A stretch of DNA of 64,000 nt from Caulobacteraceae bacterium (GCA_027487945.1 JAIYCQ010000015.1:59388-123387), one strand, 5' to 3'. Numbered from the stretch's first letter, positions 17,667-27,094 are shown. Notes: generated by a model from the letters alone, not told the origin. Made by a program: numbers and translations.

Positions 17667-18545
17667 ATGCTGATCGTCGAGAATCTCACACACGTCTATC
17701 CGAACGGCACCGTGGCGCTGGACGAGGTCAGCCTCACCGTCGCCAAGGGCATGTTCGGGCTGCTGGGCCCCAACGGCGCCGGAAAGTCGACGCTGATGCG
17801 GACCATCGCCACCCTGCAGGCCCCGACCTCCGGCCATGTCCGCTTCGGCGAGATCGATGTGCTGAAGGACCCGGAGGCGCTGCGCCGCACCCTCGGCTAC
17901 CTGCCGCAGGACTTCGGCGTCTATCCGCGGGTGTCGGCCCTGGACATGCTCGACCACATGGCGATCCTCAAGGGCGTCTCCGACCGCAAGGATCGCAAGG
18001 AGACCGTCGAGACCCTGCTCAACCAGACCAACCTCTGGAAGGTGCGGCACAAGGCCATCGCCGGCTTCTCCGGCGGCATGCGCCAGCGCTTCGGCATCGC
18101 CCAGGCCCTGATCGGCGACCCCTCCCTGATCATCGTCGACGAGCCGACCGCCGGCCTCGACCCCGAGGAGCGCAACCGCTTCCTCAACCTGCTGGCCGAG
18201 ATCGGCGAGAACGTGGTGGTCATCCTCTCGACCCACATCGTCGAGGACGTCTCCGACCTCTGCCCGGCCATGGCCATCATCTGCGACGGGCGCATCGTCG
18301 GGCAGGGAGCGCCCCAGGCGCTGGTCGCCTCGCTGCAGGGCCGGATCTGGAAGAAGACCATCGACAAGAGCGAGCTTGAGGCCTGCAAGGCCCGCCACCA
18401 GGTCATCTCCACCCGCCTCTTCGCCGGCCGGACCGTCATCCACATCATCGCCGACAGTGATCCGGGCGAGGGCTTCGAAGCGGTGCAGGGGGATCTCGAG
18501 GACGTCTACTTCTCCACCCTCTCGACCCACCGCAAGGCCGCCTGA
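17667..18545 (+). CDS. ABC transporter ATP-binding protein
   Basis: A 292-residue ATPase with Walker A GPNGAGKST, Q-loop LPQDFGVYP, signature FSGGMRQRFG, Walker B LIIVDEPTAGLDP and switch His in STHIVED. It is of the ABC-2 exporter type. The C-terminal 70 residues form a tail after the core. The next gene, 14 bp downstream, is the permease/peptidase fusion, so the two make a complete transporter. ATG at 17667 starts the conserved MLIVENLTHVYPNG. Confidence 0.95.
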   Translation: MLIVENLTHVYPNGTVALDEVSLTVAKGMFGLLGPNGAGKSTLMRTIATLQAPTSGHVRFGEIDVLKDPEALRRTLGYLPQDFGVYPRVSALDMLDHMAILKGVSDRKDRKETVETLLNQTNLWKVRHKAIAGFSGGMRQRFGIAQALIGDPSLIIVDEPTAGLDPEERNRFLNLLAEIGENVVVILSTHIVEDVSDLCPAMAIICDGRIVGQGAPQALVASLQGRIWKKTIDKSELEACKARHQVISTRLFAGRTVIHIIADSDPGEGFEAVQGDLEDVYFSTLSTHRKAA

Positions 18546-18559
18546 GCGGGAGGCCCGGC

Positions 18560-21500
18560 ATGTTCGGCAAGATCGCAGCCTTTGAATTCCGCTACCAGGT
18601 CAAGTCGCCGATCTTCTGGGTCGCGATCGCCATCTTCTTCCTGCTGACGTTCGGTTTCGTCGCCACGGACCAGATCAGCATCGGGGGCGGCGGAAACATC
18701 CACGAGAACTCGCCTTACGCCATTGGTCAGACCCACCTGATCCTGGCGATCTTCTACATGTTCGTGACGACGGCCTTCGTGGCCAACGTTATCGTCCGGG
18801 ATGACGAGACGGGCTTCGGCTCCATCCTGCGATCCACCCGGATCCGCAAGTTCGACTATCTGTACGGGCGGTTCACCGGCGCCTTCCTTGCGGCGGCGGT
18901 CTCGTTCATGGCGGTGCCGCTGGCGATCATGGCCGGCGCGGCCATGCCCTGGCTGGACCCTGAAACCATCGGCCCGTTCAATCCGCAGGCCTATCTCTTC
19001 GCCTACGTCGTACTGGCGCTGCCGGCGCTTCTGCTGACGTCGTCGCTGTTCTTTGCGCTGGCGACCGTCACCCGGTCGCTGATGTGGACCTATGTCGGGG
19101 TGATCGCCCTGCTGGTGGTCTGGATCGTCGCCGGAATTGCGCTGGACCGTCCCGAGTTCGAAAAGCCGGCAGCCCTGTGGGAGCCGTTCGGCACCGCCGC
19201 CTTCGGCCTTGTCACCAAGTACTGGACCGCCGCGGAGCGGAACGCCCTGACGCCGGTGCTCGAGGGCGCGCTCCTCTTCAACCGCGTCTTCTCCCTGGCT
19301 CTGAGCGCCGGTTTCCTGACGCTGGCCTACTTCCTGTTCAGCCTTCAGTCCGGGGCTCAGTCGGGCAGGAAGGCCAAGCGCGACAATCTGGCCCGGATCG
19401 CCGCGCCCGATGCGCCGCCCCCGCCGCTCACCGCCCTTCCCAAGCCGCGCTTCGACGCCGCGACCGCGTGGGCGCAACTGCGGACCCGCACGCGCCTGGA
19501 CATGCTGCAGGTGTTCGGCAGCCCGGCCTACGGCGTCCTGCTGTTCATCGGCCTCGGCAATGCGGTGGGAGGTCTGTGGTTTGCCGCCGAGGCCGCCGGC
19601 TACGGTGGACAGATCTACCCGGTCACGCGGGTGTTGATTCCTGCCCTGGCGGGCACCTTCGGCCTGATCCCGATCATCATCTCGATCTACTACGCCGGCG
19701 AACTGGTCTGGCGGGAGCGCGAGAAGAAGACGCACGAGATCATCGATTCGACCCCGGTGCCGGACTGGGCCTTCATCGCGCCCAAGGCCCTGGCGATCTC
19801 ACTGGTCCTGATCTCCACCCTGTTCGTGAGCGTTCTGGCGGCCATCGCCATCCAGGCCTTCAAGGGCTTCTTCGAGTTCCAGATTCCGGAGTACCTGCTC
19901 TGGTACGTCCTGCCGCAAAGCGTCGACTTCATCCTGGTCGCCGTCCTCGCGGTCTTCTTCCAGGTCCTTTCGCCGCACAAGTTCGTCGGCTGGGGCCTGA
20001 TGGTCCTCTATCTTGTGACCACGATCACCTTCTCCACCCTCGGCTTCCAGCACAATCTCTACAACTACGGCGGCGCGCCGGGCGTGCCGCTGTCCGACAT
20101 GAATGGCATGGGCAAGTTCTGGATCGGGGCCTGGTGGTTCCGGCTGTACTGGAGCGCCTTTGCCGTCATTCTGCTGGTGCTGGGCTATGCCCTGTGGCGG
20201 CGCGGGACAGAGAGCCGGCTGTGGCCGCGGTTGCGTCGTCTGCCCCGGCGGCTGACCGGCAAGGCCGGCCTGACCTTCGCGGCAGCGGCGGCGATCTTCG
20301 TCGGCGCGGGCGGGTTCATCTTCTATAACACCAACATCCTCAACACCTACCGGACCAATATCGACGAGGAGAAGTGGCAGGCCGACTTCGAGCGCGAGCT
20401 CATCAAGTACGTCGACACCCCGCGTCCCAAGATCGTGTCGATGACCCTCAAGGTCGACATCTATCCGGACGAGCCGCGCCTCAACACCTTCGGCTCCTAC
20501 GTCGTCGAGAACCGCACCAACCAGCCGCTGAAGGAAATCCACGTCGGCTTTGATCGCGACCTGAAGGTCAGTGCGCTGAACATCCAGGGCGGGCGGTCGA
20601 TCCGTACCTACGACCGGTTCAACTACCGGATCTTCGCCCTCGACACCCCGATGCTGCCGGGCGAACGCCGGACCATCAGCTTCACTACGGAGCGGTCCCA
20701 GCGCGGCTTCCGCAACAACGGCGCCGAGACCCGTGTCGTTCCGAACGGCACGTTTGTGAACAACGCCGAGTTCGCACCGGTTCTGGGCATGGAGCGCAAC
20801 GGCCTGCTGCAGGACCGCGCCAAGCGCCGCAAGTACGGCCTGCCGGTCGAACAGCGGATGCCCAAGCTGGGCGACGCCGCCTCCCGGCAGTTCCACTACC
20901 TGCGCCACGACGCCGACTTCGTCACCGCCGACATCACCGTCAGCACCGTCGCCGACCAGACGCCGGTGGCGCCGGGCTACAAGGTCTCCGACGTCACCCG
21001 CGACGGCCGCCGCGTCGCCCGGTTCGTGACCGAGTCGCCGGTGATGCCGTTCTTCTCGGTGCAGTCGGCCCGCTACGAGGTGTCGCGCGAGACCTACAAG
21101 GGCATCGACATCGCGGTCTATTACGACCCGCGCCACCCCTGGAACGTCGAGCGGATGAAGACCGCCGCCAAGGCGTCGCTTGACTACTTCCAGGCCAACT
21201 TCAGCCCCTACCAGTTCCGCCAGCTTCGGTTCCTGGAGTTCCCGGCCTACGCCGACTTCGCCCAGGCCTTCGCCAACACCATGCCGTGGTCGGAAAACCT
21301 CGGCTTCATCGCCGACTACCGGGACCCGTCGAAGATCGACATGGTCACCTATGTCGGCGCCCACGAGATCGGGCACCAGTGGTGGGCCCACCAGGTCATC
21401 GGCGCCGACCAGCAGGGCTCAACCGTCCTGTCGGAGACCCTCGCCCAGTATTCGGCGCTGATGGTCATGAAGCGGATGTACGGCGAGGACCAGATCCGCA

Positions 21501-22150
21501 AGTTCCTCAAGTTTGAACTCAACGGCTACCTGCGATCGCGCGGCGGCGAGGTCGTCGAGGAACTGCCCCTCTACAGGGTCGAGAACCAGGGCTACATCCA
21601 CTACCGGAAGGGCTCCCTGGTCATGTACCGCCTGCAGCGGGAGATCGGCGAGGATGCGGTCAACCGTGCACTGCAGCGGATCCTGCGCATCCACGCCTTC
21701 ACCGGCGCGCCCTATCCGACCTCCCTCGACCTGGTCAGCGCCCTCCGGGCGGAGGCCCCGGCCGACAAACAGGCGCTGATCACCGATCTGTTCGAGAAGA
21801 TCACCCTCTACGACATCCAGACCCGGACCGTGGCCGTGAAGAAGCGCGCCGACGGCCGGTTCGACGTCACCCTCAGCGTCAAGGCGCGCAAGCTCTATGC
21901 CGACGGCAGGGGCAAGGAGACCGAGGCGCCGCTCGACGAGGTGCTCGATGTCGGGCTGTTCACCGCCATGCCGGGCGACAAGGCCTTCACCAGCAAGGAC
22001 GTCGTCACCATGGTCAAGCGGCCGATCCGGTCGGGAACCCAGACCCTGACCTTCACGGTCGACAGGGCGCCGCGCTATGCCGGGGTCGATCCCTACAACT
22101 ACCTGATCGACCGCAACTCGGACGACAACGTCGCCAAGGTCGGGAGCTGA
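18560..22150 (+). CDS. ABC-2 permease fused to an M1-family aminopeptidase
   Basis: A 1196-residue two-part protein. Residues 1-590 carry about twelve membrane helices in two ABC-2 permease-like halves; residues 600-1190 are a periplasmic M1 (gluzincin) peptidase unit. The zinc site is HEIGH (H935, E936, H939) with E959 as the likely third ligand in STVLSETLAQYSAL, and the catalytic Tyr is in YIHYRKGSLVMY. The usual GAMEN motif is replaced by WSENLGF. Such permease/M1 fusions with an adjacent ATPase are known as a family but their substrate is unclear; the arrangement suggests peptide export or trimming at the membrane. Confidence 0.92.
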   Translation: MFGKIAAFEFRYQVKSPIFWVAIAIFFLLTFGFVATDQISIGGGGNIHENSPYAIGQTHLILAIFYMFVTTAFVANVIVRDDETGFGSILRSTRIRKFDYLYGRFTGAFLAAAVSFMAVPLAIMAGAAMPWLDPETIGPFNPQAYLFAYVVLALPALLLTSSLFFALATVTRSLMWTYVGVIALLVVWIVAGIALDRPEFEKPAALWEPFGTAAFGLVTKYWTAAERNALTPVLEGALLFNRVFSLALSAGFLTLAYFLFSLQSGAQSGRKAKRDNLARIAAPDAPPPPLTALPKPRFDAATAWAQLRTRTRLDMLQVFGSPAYGVLLFIGLGNAVGGLWFAAEAAGYGGQIYPVTRVLIPALAGTFGLIPIIISIYYAGELVWREREKKTHEIIDSTPVPDWAFIAPKALAISLVLISTLFVSVLAAIAIQAFKGFFEFQIPEYLLWYVLPQSVDFILVAVLAVFFQVLSPHKFVGWGLMVLYLVTTITFSTLGFQHNLYNYGGAPGVPLSDMNGMGKFWIGAWWFRLYWSAFAVILLVLGYALWRRGTESRLWPRLRRLPRRLTGKAGLTFAAAAAIFVGAGGFIFYNTNILNTYRTNIDEEKWQADFERELIKYVDTPRPKIVSMTLKVDIYPDEPRLNTFGSYVVENRTNQPLKEIHVGFDRDLKVSALNIQGGRSIRTYDRFNYRIFALDTPMLPGERRTISFTTERSQRGFRNNGAETRVVPNGTFVNNAEFAPVLGMERNGLLQDRAKRRKYGLPVEQRMPKLGDAASRQFHYLRHDADFVTADITVSTVADQTPVAPGYKVSDVTRDGRRVARFVTESPVMPFFSVQSARYEVSRETYKGIDIAVYYDPRHPWNVERMKTAAKASLDYFQANFSPYQFRQLRFLEFPAYADFAQAFANTMPWSENLGFIADYRDPSKIDMVTYVGAHEIGHQWWAHQVIGADQQGSTVLSETLAQYSALMVMKRMYGEDQIRKFLKFELNGYLRSRGGEVVEELPLYRVENQGYIHYRKGSLVMYRLQREIGEDAVNRALQRILRIHAFTGAPYPTSLDLVSALRAEAPADKQALITDLFEKITLYDIQTRTVAVKKRADGRFDVTLSVKARKLYADGRGKETEAPLDEVLDVGLFTAMPGDKAFTSKDVVTMVKRPIRSGTQTLTFTVDRAPRYAGVDPYNYLIDRNSDDNVAKVGS

Positions 22151-22233
22151 GCGCAGGGCCGCCCGGCCCGTTGACAGAGCCCGCTGTCGCCGCCAAGCCG
22201 ACCAGGGGCCCGGTCGGGCCGGGGGGAGGCGTG

Positions 22234-23451
22234 ATGAGTTCCGACGCGACGACGACGAAGCCGGGTCCGCTGGACGGCCTGACGGTCATCGAGATGGGCA
22301 CGCTGATTGCGGGCCCGTTCTGCGGCCAGATCCTCGGCGACTTCGGCGCCACCGTGATCAAGATCGAGGATCCGAAGGCCGGCGATCCCATGCGCCAGTG
22401 GGGCCGCTCCCTGCCGAAGGGCCATTCGCCCTGGTGGCCGGTGATCGGGCGCAACAAGCGGTCGGTGACGCTCGATCTGCGCACGGCCGAGGGGCAGGAT
22501 ATCGCCCGGCGGCTGATCGGCGGCGCGGATGTTCTGGTCGAGAACTTCCGGCCCGGCGCCCTGGAAAAGTGGGGCCTCGGCTACGAGCGCCTTTCCGTCG
22601 ACAATCCCGGCCTCGTCATGGCCCGCGTCTCGGGTTTCGGCCAGACCGGGCCCTATTCGTCCCGCGCCGGCTACGCCCTGATCGGCGAGGCCATGGGCGG
22701 TCTGCGCTACATCACCGGCGAACCGGACCGGGCCCCGGCCCGGGCCGGTATCTCGGTCGGCGACAGCCTCGCCGGCCTGCATGCGGCCCTGGGGACCATG
22801 ATGGCCCTCCACGCCCGCCACCGCAGCGGCAAGGGCCAGATCGTCGACGCCGCCATCTATGAGAGCGTGCTGTCGGTGATGGAGAACCTGATCACCGAAT
22901 ACGGCCTGACCGGCTATGTCCGCGAGCGCTCGGGCTCGGTCCTGCCCGGCATCGCGCCCTCGAACGCCTATCCCACCAAGGACGGAGCCCTGGTGGTCAT
23001 CGGCGCCAACCAGGACACGCTGTTCCGGCGCCTCTGCGACGCCATGGGCCGTCCGGAGCTTGCGGCCGATCCGCGCTACGCCGGCCACGCGGCGCGGGGC
23101 GAGAACCAGGCCGAGCTCGACGCCCTGGTCGGCGCCTGGACCGGGACCCTGGAGGCTGATGCGCTGCTGGCGCTGATGGAGACCAGCGGGGTCGCCGCCG
23201 GCCGGGTCTATCGCGCGCCGGACATGCTCGCCGATCCCCAGTTCGCTGCGCGCCAGGCCATCGTCGATGTGCCCCACCCGGTGTTCGGCGCGGTGAAGAT
23301 GCAGAACGCCTTTCCGAAGCTCACGGATACGCCGGGCGCGGTGCGCTGGCCGGGTCCGGCGCTCGGCGAGCATACCGCTGAGGTGCTCTCGGGACGGCTG
23401 GGGCTGAGCGCAGAGGACATCGCGGGCCTGCGCGAACGCCGCGTGATCTGA
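22234..23451 (+). CDS. CaiB/BaiF family (type III) CoA transferase
   Basis: A 405-residue family III CoA transferase that moves CoA between carboxylic acids through a mixed anhydride on an aspartate. The opening GPLDGLTVIEMGTLIAGPFC and the motif EDPKAGDPMR are typical; the catalytic Asp is expected in the segment near IGEAMGGLRYITG. ATG 22234 follows a GGGGGGAG ribosome site; a GTG at 22231 is an alternative. It lies 83 bp after the ABC/M1 gene with the same orientation, but a shared function is not evident. Substrate unknown. Confidence 0.9.
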   Translation: MSSDATTTKPGPLDGLTVIEMGTLIAGPFCGQILGDFGATVIKIEDPKAGDPMRQWGRSLPKGHSPWWPVIGRNKRSVTLDLRTAEGQDIARRLIGGADVLVENFRPGALEKWGLGYERLSVDNPGLVMARVSGFGQTGPYSSRAGYALIGEAMGGLRYITGEPDRAPARAGISVGDSLAGLHAALGTMMALHARHRSGKGQIVDAAIYESVLSVMENLITEYGLTGYVRERSGSVLPGIAPSNAYPTKDGALVVIGANQDTLFRRLCDAMGRPELAADPRYAGHAARGENQAELDALVGAWTGTLEADALLALMETSGVAAGRVYRAPDMLADPQFAARQAIVDVPHPVFGAVKMQNAFPKLTDTPGAVRWPGPALGEHTAEVLSGRLGLSAEDIAGLRERRVI

Positions 23452-23456
23452 AAACG

Positions 23457-23498
23457 CCCTGTCATCCCGGACGCCGAAGGCGATGCCGGGTGACAGGG
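23457..23498. repeat. Palindromic repeat / bidirectional hairpin
   Basis: CCCTGTCA-T-CCCGG pairs with CCGGG-TGACAGGG, and an inner CGCC-GAA-GGCG helix fills the loop. It sits between the convergent CoA transferase and histidine kinase genes and may act as a terminator for both. A related TGTCATCCC start occurs at 53561, suggesting a dispersed intergenic palindrome family. Confidence 0.65.
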
Positions 23499-23506
23499 AA
23501 GGACGC

Positions 23507-25435
23507 CTAGCGCCCGACGGCCTCGGCCAGGGCCCGGACGATCTGGTGCACGTTGTAGGGCTTGCGCACCACGGGAGCGTCAAACCCCTCGGGCGCGCCG
23601 CGCTCGCCATAGCCGGTCGCGAACACGAAGGGCGTACCCCGCGCCCGCAGCGCCTCGGCCAGCGGTGCGACGGAGGCGCCGTTGAGGTTGGCGTCGAGCA
23701 CGGCGGCGTCGATCTCAAGGTCCAGCATCGCCATCCCCTCCTCAAGCTCCGCAGCGTTGCCGGCCACGATGGCGCCGGCGTCTTCCAGGCCGGCCTCAAG
23801 CTCCAGGGCCAGCAGGACGGCGTCCTCGACGATCAGAACCCGCAGACCGCGAATGCTGGCATCAGCCGAGGGCTGGCCCAGCGACGCACCCGCGCCCGTT
23901 GTGGGCGCCTCCTCGACGGGCGGCAGCAGCGCATCGGCCGGCGGCCTGTCCAGCATGACGCTCGCGGCGCCGCTGATCCGGGCGTGAAGGCCGTCGGCGC
24001 GGTAGTCGATCTCGACGGTCCCGCCCAGTTCGCGCCCGGTGACCTGCTCAAGCAGCGTCGTGCCGAAGCCCCGGCGCTCGGCAGGCTTGACCGGCGGGCC
24101 GCCAGCTTCCGACCAGTCCAGCACAAAGCCGCCGTCAGCGGTATGGGACCAGCGAACCTCGATGCGGCCGCTCTCCGTCGACAGCGCCCCGTACTTGACC
24201 GCGTTGGTCGCCAGTTCATGCAGGGCCAGCGAGGCCGCGTTTGCGGCTCTGGGCTTCAGCGTGATCTCCGGACCTTCCCAGCGCGCCTGACCCGGCGCCA
24301 GGCCGCCGAGCTCGGCGGCGGCGATATGGGCGAGGCTCGCCCCGCGCCAGCGCGTCGCGGTCAGCAGTTCATGGGCGGAGGCCATCGCCTTCAGCCGGCC
24401 GGAGAAGGCCGCGAGAAACCCCTCGATCGATGTGGTCTTGCGCGCCGACTGGGCGGCCAGCGACTGAACCGCGGCCAGCACGTTCTTCACCCGGTGATCA
24501 AGCTCGGCCAGCAGCACCTCCCGGTGCTCCTCCTCGCCCTTGGTCTCGGTTATGTCGCGAATGACGCCGATCAGCCGAAGCGGTTTCCCGTCCTCGTCCC
24601 GGGCCAGGACCCCGGCCCCCTGCATCCAGCGCAGGCGTCCGTCATCGGGGCGGATCATCCGGTACTGGACCGCATAGCGGCCTTCTGTGCGCAGGCCCGT
24701 GTCGACCGCCTTGCGCAGCCTGTCGACATCGTCCGGGTGTACGAACCGGTAGGAGACATCGCCGCCCTCGGCCTCGGCCGACGACCGGGTCACCCCCGTC
24801 AGAGCCTGCATGCGATCACTGACGAAGATCTTGTCCGCGCCCATGTCCCACTCGAACTCGCCGAGTCCGGCGGCGTCCAGCGCCAGCTCGACCCTTTGAT
24901 GGTCCAGCCGGGCCCGACGCTGGTGCTCGATCACCTCGGCGTCGTGGGCCAGCATCTCGATGGTCAGGGAGGCCAGATCCTCCAGCGCCAGCCGCTCGGC
25001 CTCGTCGTGCGGCGCGTGGGGCTGCGTATCGCCCACCGACAGCACCCCGACCACCTCGCCGCCGGGCGCGACAAGCGGCGCGCCGGCGTAGAACCTGACG
25101 TCCACCTGGGTCAGCGAAGCCCGTATCGCGTCAAAGCGGGGGTCGGTGGACAGGTCCTCGATGAACAGGGTCTCGCCCCTGCGGACCATGTGGTCGGCGA
25201 GGCTTCCGGCGCGAGGATACTGGCCGGACGGGACTCCGATCCGGGCCTTGTGCCAGAGCCGGTCGGCGTCCACGAGGACGATCGCCGCGCGCGGAGCCCG
25301 CAGCAGGAGGGCGGCGGTGCGGACAATCCGGTCGAACCGGATGTCGGAGCCGCTGTCGAGGGCGTGCAGCCTGCCAAGGGCTCGCAGTCTCGCCGCCTCG
25401 GAGTCGCCGCCTGCCTTTGCCGTCGCGTCATCCAT
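23507..25435 (-). CDS. HWE-family hybrid histidine kinase (GAF-PAS-HWE-receiver)
   Basis: A 642-residue soluble sensor kinase. Order: GAF domain (about 25-165), PAS with PAC (about 185-305), HWE kinase core with phospho-acceptor H314 in DHRVKNVLAAVQSLAAQ, the Asn box HELATNAVKYGALS, the WSEAGG motif that names the family, and FGTTLLEQ, then a C-terminal receiver (about 525-640) with phospho-Asp D581 in AAVLDANLNG and a FATGYG motif. No membrane helix is seen, so the signal is intracellular, possibly light or redox through GAF/PAS. HWE kinases often feed PhyR; the PhyR locus is 5 kb away. Confidence 0.9.
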   Translation of the reverse strand: MDDATAKAGGDSEAARLRALGRLHALDSGSDIRFDRIVRTAALLLRAPRAAIVLVDADRLWHKARIGVPSGQYPRAGSLADHMVRRGETLFIEDLSTDPRFDAIRASLTQVDVRFYAGAPLVAPGGEVVGVLSVGDTQPHAPHDEAERLALEDLASLTIEMLAHDAEVIEHQRRARLDHQRVELALDAAGLGEFEWDMGADKIFVSDRMQALTGVTRSSAEAEGGDVSYRFVHPDDVDRLRKAVDTGLRTEGRYAVQYRMIRPDDGRLRWMQGAGVLARDEDGKPLRLIGVIRDITETKGEEEHREVLLAELDHRVKNVLAAVQSLAAQSARKTTSIEGFLAAFSGRLKAMASAHELLTATRWRGASLAHIAAAELGGLAPGQARWEGPEITLKPRAANAASLALHELATNAVKYGALSTESGRIEVRWSHTADGGFVLDWSEAGGPPVKPAERRGFGTTLLEQVTGRELGGTVEIDYRADGLHARISGAASVMLDRPPADALLPPVEEAPTTGAGASLGQPSADASIRGLRVLIVEDAVLLALELEAGLEDAGAIVAGNAAELEEGMAMLDLEIDAAVLDANLNGASVAPLAEALRARGTPFVFATGYGERGAPEGFDAPVVRKPYNVHQIVRALAEAVGR

Positions 25436-25562
25436 CCGGCGACCATAGCCGCTCGATACCGCTCGCGCGAGGCGCGACTGGCGCGGGGCCCGGCCATATT
25501 CGCGGCGCCGGGCGGACGGGCTGCAAATCGACGTTTCCTCCGCCGCACGGGCCCGCTAGGAT

Positions 25563-25587
25563 GGAACTCCCCTCACGGCCTCGCGTT
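25563..25587 (+). promoter_or_regulatory. EcfG-type (general stress sigma) promoter
   Basis: GGAAC at 25563-25567, 16-base spacer, CGTT at 25584-25587: an exact match to the alphaproteobacterial EcfG/SigT consensus. A transcript would begin near 25594 and lead into the DUF883-like gene at 25657, and could extend through the membrane protein and superoxide dismutase genes. Confidence 0.75.
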
Positions 25588-25656
25588 GGTCCTGCTGAAC
25601 GCTTCCCTGCTGGAAGGCTCGCCGGATCCGGCGCGCCCGCGAACCTGGAGACTCCC

Positions 25657-26016
25657 ATGCCGAGCAACGGCCCGACCAATCTCACCACGCCCGCCGCCGA
25701 AGAGGCCGAGCAGGCCAAGGCCGCCCTGAAAAGCGCCGCCAAACATGCTGAGCGCAGCTTTGTCGACGCCGCCGAGCAGGCGCGCGACAAACTGACCGAA
25801 GCGGCGCAACGTACCGAAGCCGCCGTCCGCGAAGGCATTGAAACCCTCCGCGCCCAGAGCCGCGCCTATACCGACAACGCCGGCGAGCAGTTCGATGTCG
25901 CCCAGCGCTACGTCGTCGACCGCGTCAAGGAACGTCCGGTCACCGCCACCCTCGCCGGCATCGGCGTCGGCCTCCTGATCGGCCTGCTGCTCGCCGGCCG
26001 GGGCGATCGCCGCTGA
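25657..26016 (+). CDS. DUF883/ElaB-YqjD-like membrane-anchored protein
   Basis: A 119-residue protein with a long amphipathic, Ala/Glu/Lys-rich coiled region (about 12-85) and one C-terminal membrane helix (TLAGIGVGLLIGLLLAG, about 98-115), the layout of the ElaB/YqjD family, which in E. coli are stress-phase inner-membrane proteins that bind ribosomes. Start ATG 25657 is 70 bp after an EcfG-type promoter. Its stop overlaps the next gene (TGATG at 26014). The role here is inferred from layout only. Confidence 0.78.
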   Translation: MPSNGPTNLTTPAAEEAEQAKAALKSAAKHAERSFVDAAEQARDKLTEAAQRTEAAVREGIETLRAQSRAYTDNAGEQFDVAQRYVVDRVKERPVTATLAGIGVGLLIGLLLAGRGDRR

Positions 26017-26414
26017 TGATGGAGCGGACGCTGATGGCCGTCGCGGCGGCCGCCGCCATTGCCGCTGCCGCGGCCGTCGGCGTCTTTTCCGCCTTCTTCG
26101 CGCTCTACGCGCTGGTCGAGCCTCACCTCGGCGCTCCTGGCGCCGCGGCGGTGGTCGCCGCCACCGCGGCGATCCTGGTGGCCCTCGCCGGCATGATCGC
26201 CGCGCGCAAGGCCGACAGCAACGACCGGCGGCAGACCGCGTCCGATGCGCCGGACGCCACCCTGGTCGACACCATCCTGTCACTGGTGCGCGAGCGCCCG
26301 CTGCTGGCGTCCGGCGCGGCGGTGGCCGCCGGCATCTACGCCCTGCGCAACCCGCAACTGATCGCGGCGGTGCTCAAGGCGTTCGTGGACAAGCCGTCCA
26401 ATCCCAGACGATGA
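26016..26414 (+). CDS. Small membrane protein (holin-superfamily-like), stress operon
   Basis: A 132-residue Ala-rich protein with two membrane helices (about 5-30 and 42-65), a polar segment (66-95) and a third weakly hydrophobic stretch (ASGAAVAAGIYALRN, about 100-115). The topology resembles the actinobacterial/proteobacterial phage-holin-family proteins that often follow DUF883 genes. Two consecutive ATG codons at 26016 and 26019 overlap the previous stop, implying translational coupling. I do not recognise a specific function. Confidence 0.7.
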   Translation: MMERTLMAVAAAAAIAAAAAVGVFSAFFALYALVEPHLGAPGAAAVVAATAAILVALAGMIAARKADSNDRRQTASDAPDATLVDTILSLVRERPLLASGAAVAAGIYALRNPQLIAAVLKAFVDKPSNPRR

Positions 26415-26452
26415 AGGGCGCCTGACTTCCCCGGGCGCCCCGGAGTGAAGTC

Positions 26453-27094
26453 ATGTTTGTCCTTCCTGAACTGCCCTGGGCCCCCGACGCCCTGGAGCCC
26501 GTCGTGAGCGCCCGAACGCTCGGCTATCACCACGGCAAGCATCACAAGGCCTATGTCGATACGGTGAACAGGCTGCTCGGCGAGGCGGGCGCGTCGCCGC
26601 TTTCGCTTGAGGCCGTGATCCGCGAGGCTGCGGGCGCGCCCGGGCGGGGCAAGCTGTTCAACAACGCCGCCCAGGCCTGGAATCACGCCTTCTTCTGGGA
26701 CTCCATGGCGCCGGCCGCCACGACGCCCGCCGCCCCCCTGGCCGGGGCCATCGGCGCGGCCTTCGGCGATCAGGCCGGGCTGCGCGAGGCCTTCGTTGCG
26801 GAAGGCGCTGGCCACTTCGCCTCCGGCTGGGTCTGGCTGGTCGTCGAGCACGGGGCGCTGAAGGTCATCTCTACCCACGATGCCGACGGGACGGCGCCGA
26901 TGGACGGGGTGACGCCTCTGCTGGTCTGCGACCTCTGGGAGCACGCCTACTATCTGGACCACCAGAACAACCGGACAGGCTTCCTCGAGGCCTGGTTCGA
27001 CAGGTTGGCCAACTGGTCGCTGGCGGACCGACAGTTTGCGGCGTCGCGGGGTGACGGAACGCTCTGGACCTATCCCGCCCCAGCGCCCGGGTGA
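26453..27094 (+). CDS. Fe/Mn superoxide dismutase
   Basis: A 213-residue cytoplasmic superoxide dismutase converting superoxide to peroxide and oxygen. All four metal ligands are visible: H26 in GYHHGKHHKAYV, H78 in AWNHAFFW, D160 and H164 in CDLWEHAYYLDHQN. Whether iron or manganese is used cannot be decided. A GGAG ribosome site lies 7 bases before ATG 26453. It is 38 bp after the membrane-protein gene and probably shares its EcfG-driven transcript. Its last 25 bp overlap the end of the convergent metallophosphoesterase gene. Confidence 0.93.
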   Translation: MFVLPELPWAPDALEPVVSARTLGYHHGKHHKAYVDTVNRLLGEAGASPLSLEAVIREAAGAPGRGKLFNNAAQAWNHAFFWDSMAPAATTPAAPLAGAIGAAFGDQAGLREAFVAEGAGHFASGWVWLVVEHGALKVISTHDADGTAPMDGVTPLLVCDLWEHAYYLDHQNNRTGFLEAWFDRLANWSLADRQFAASRGDGTLWTYPAPAPG

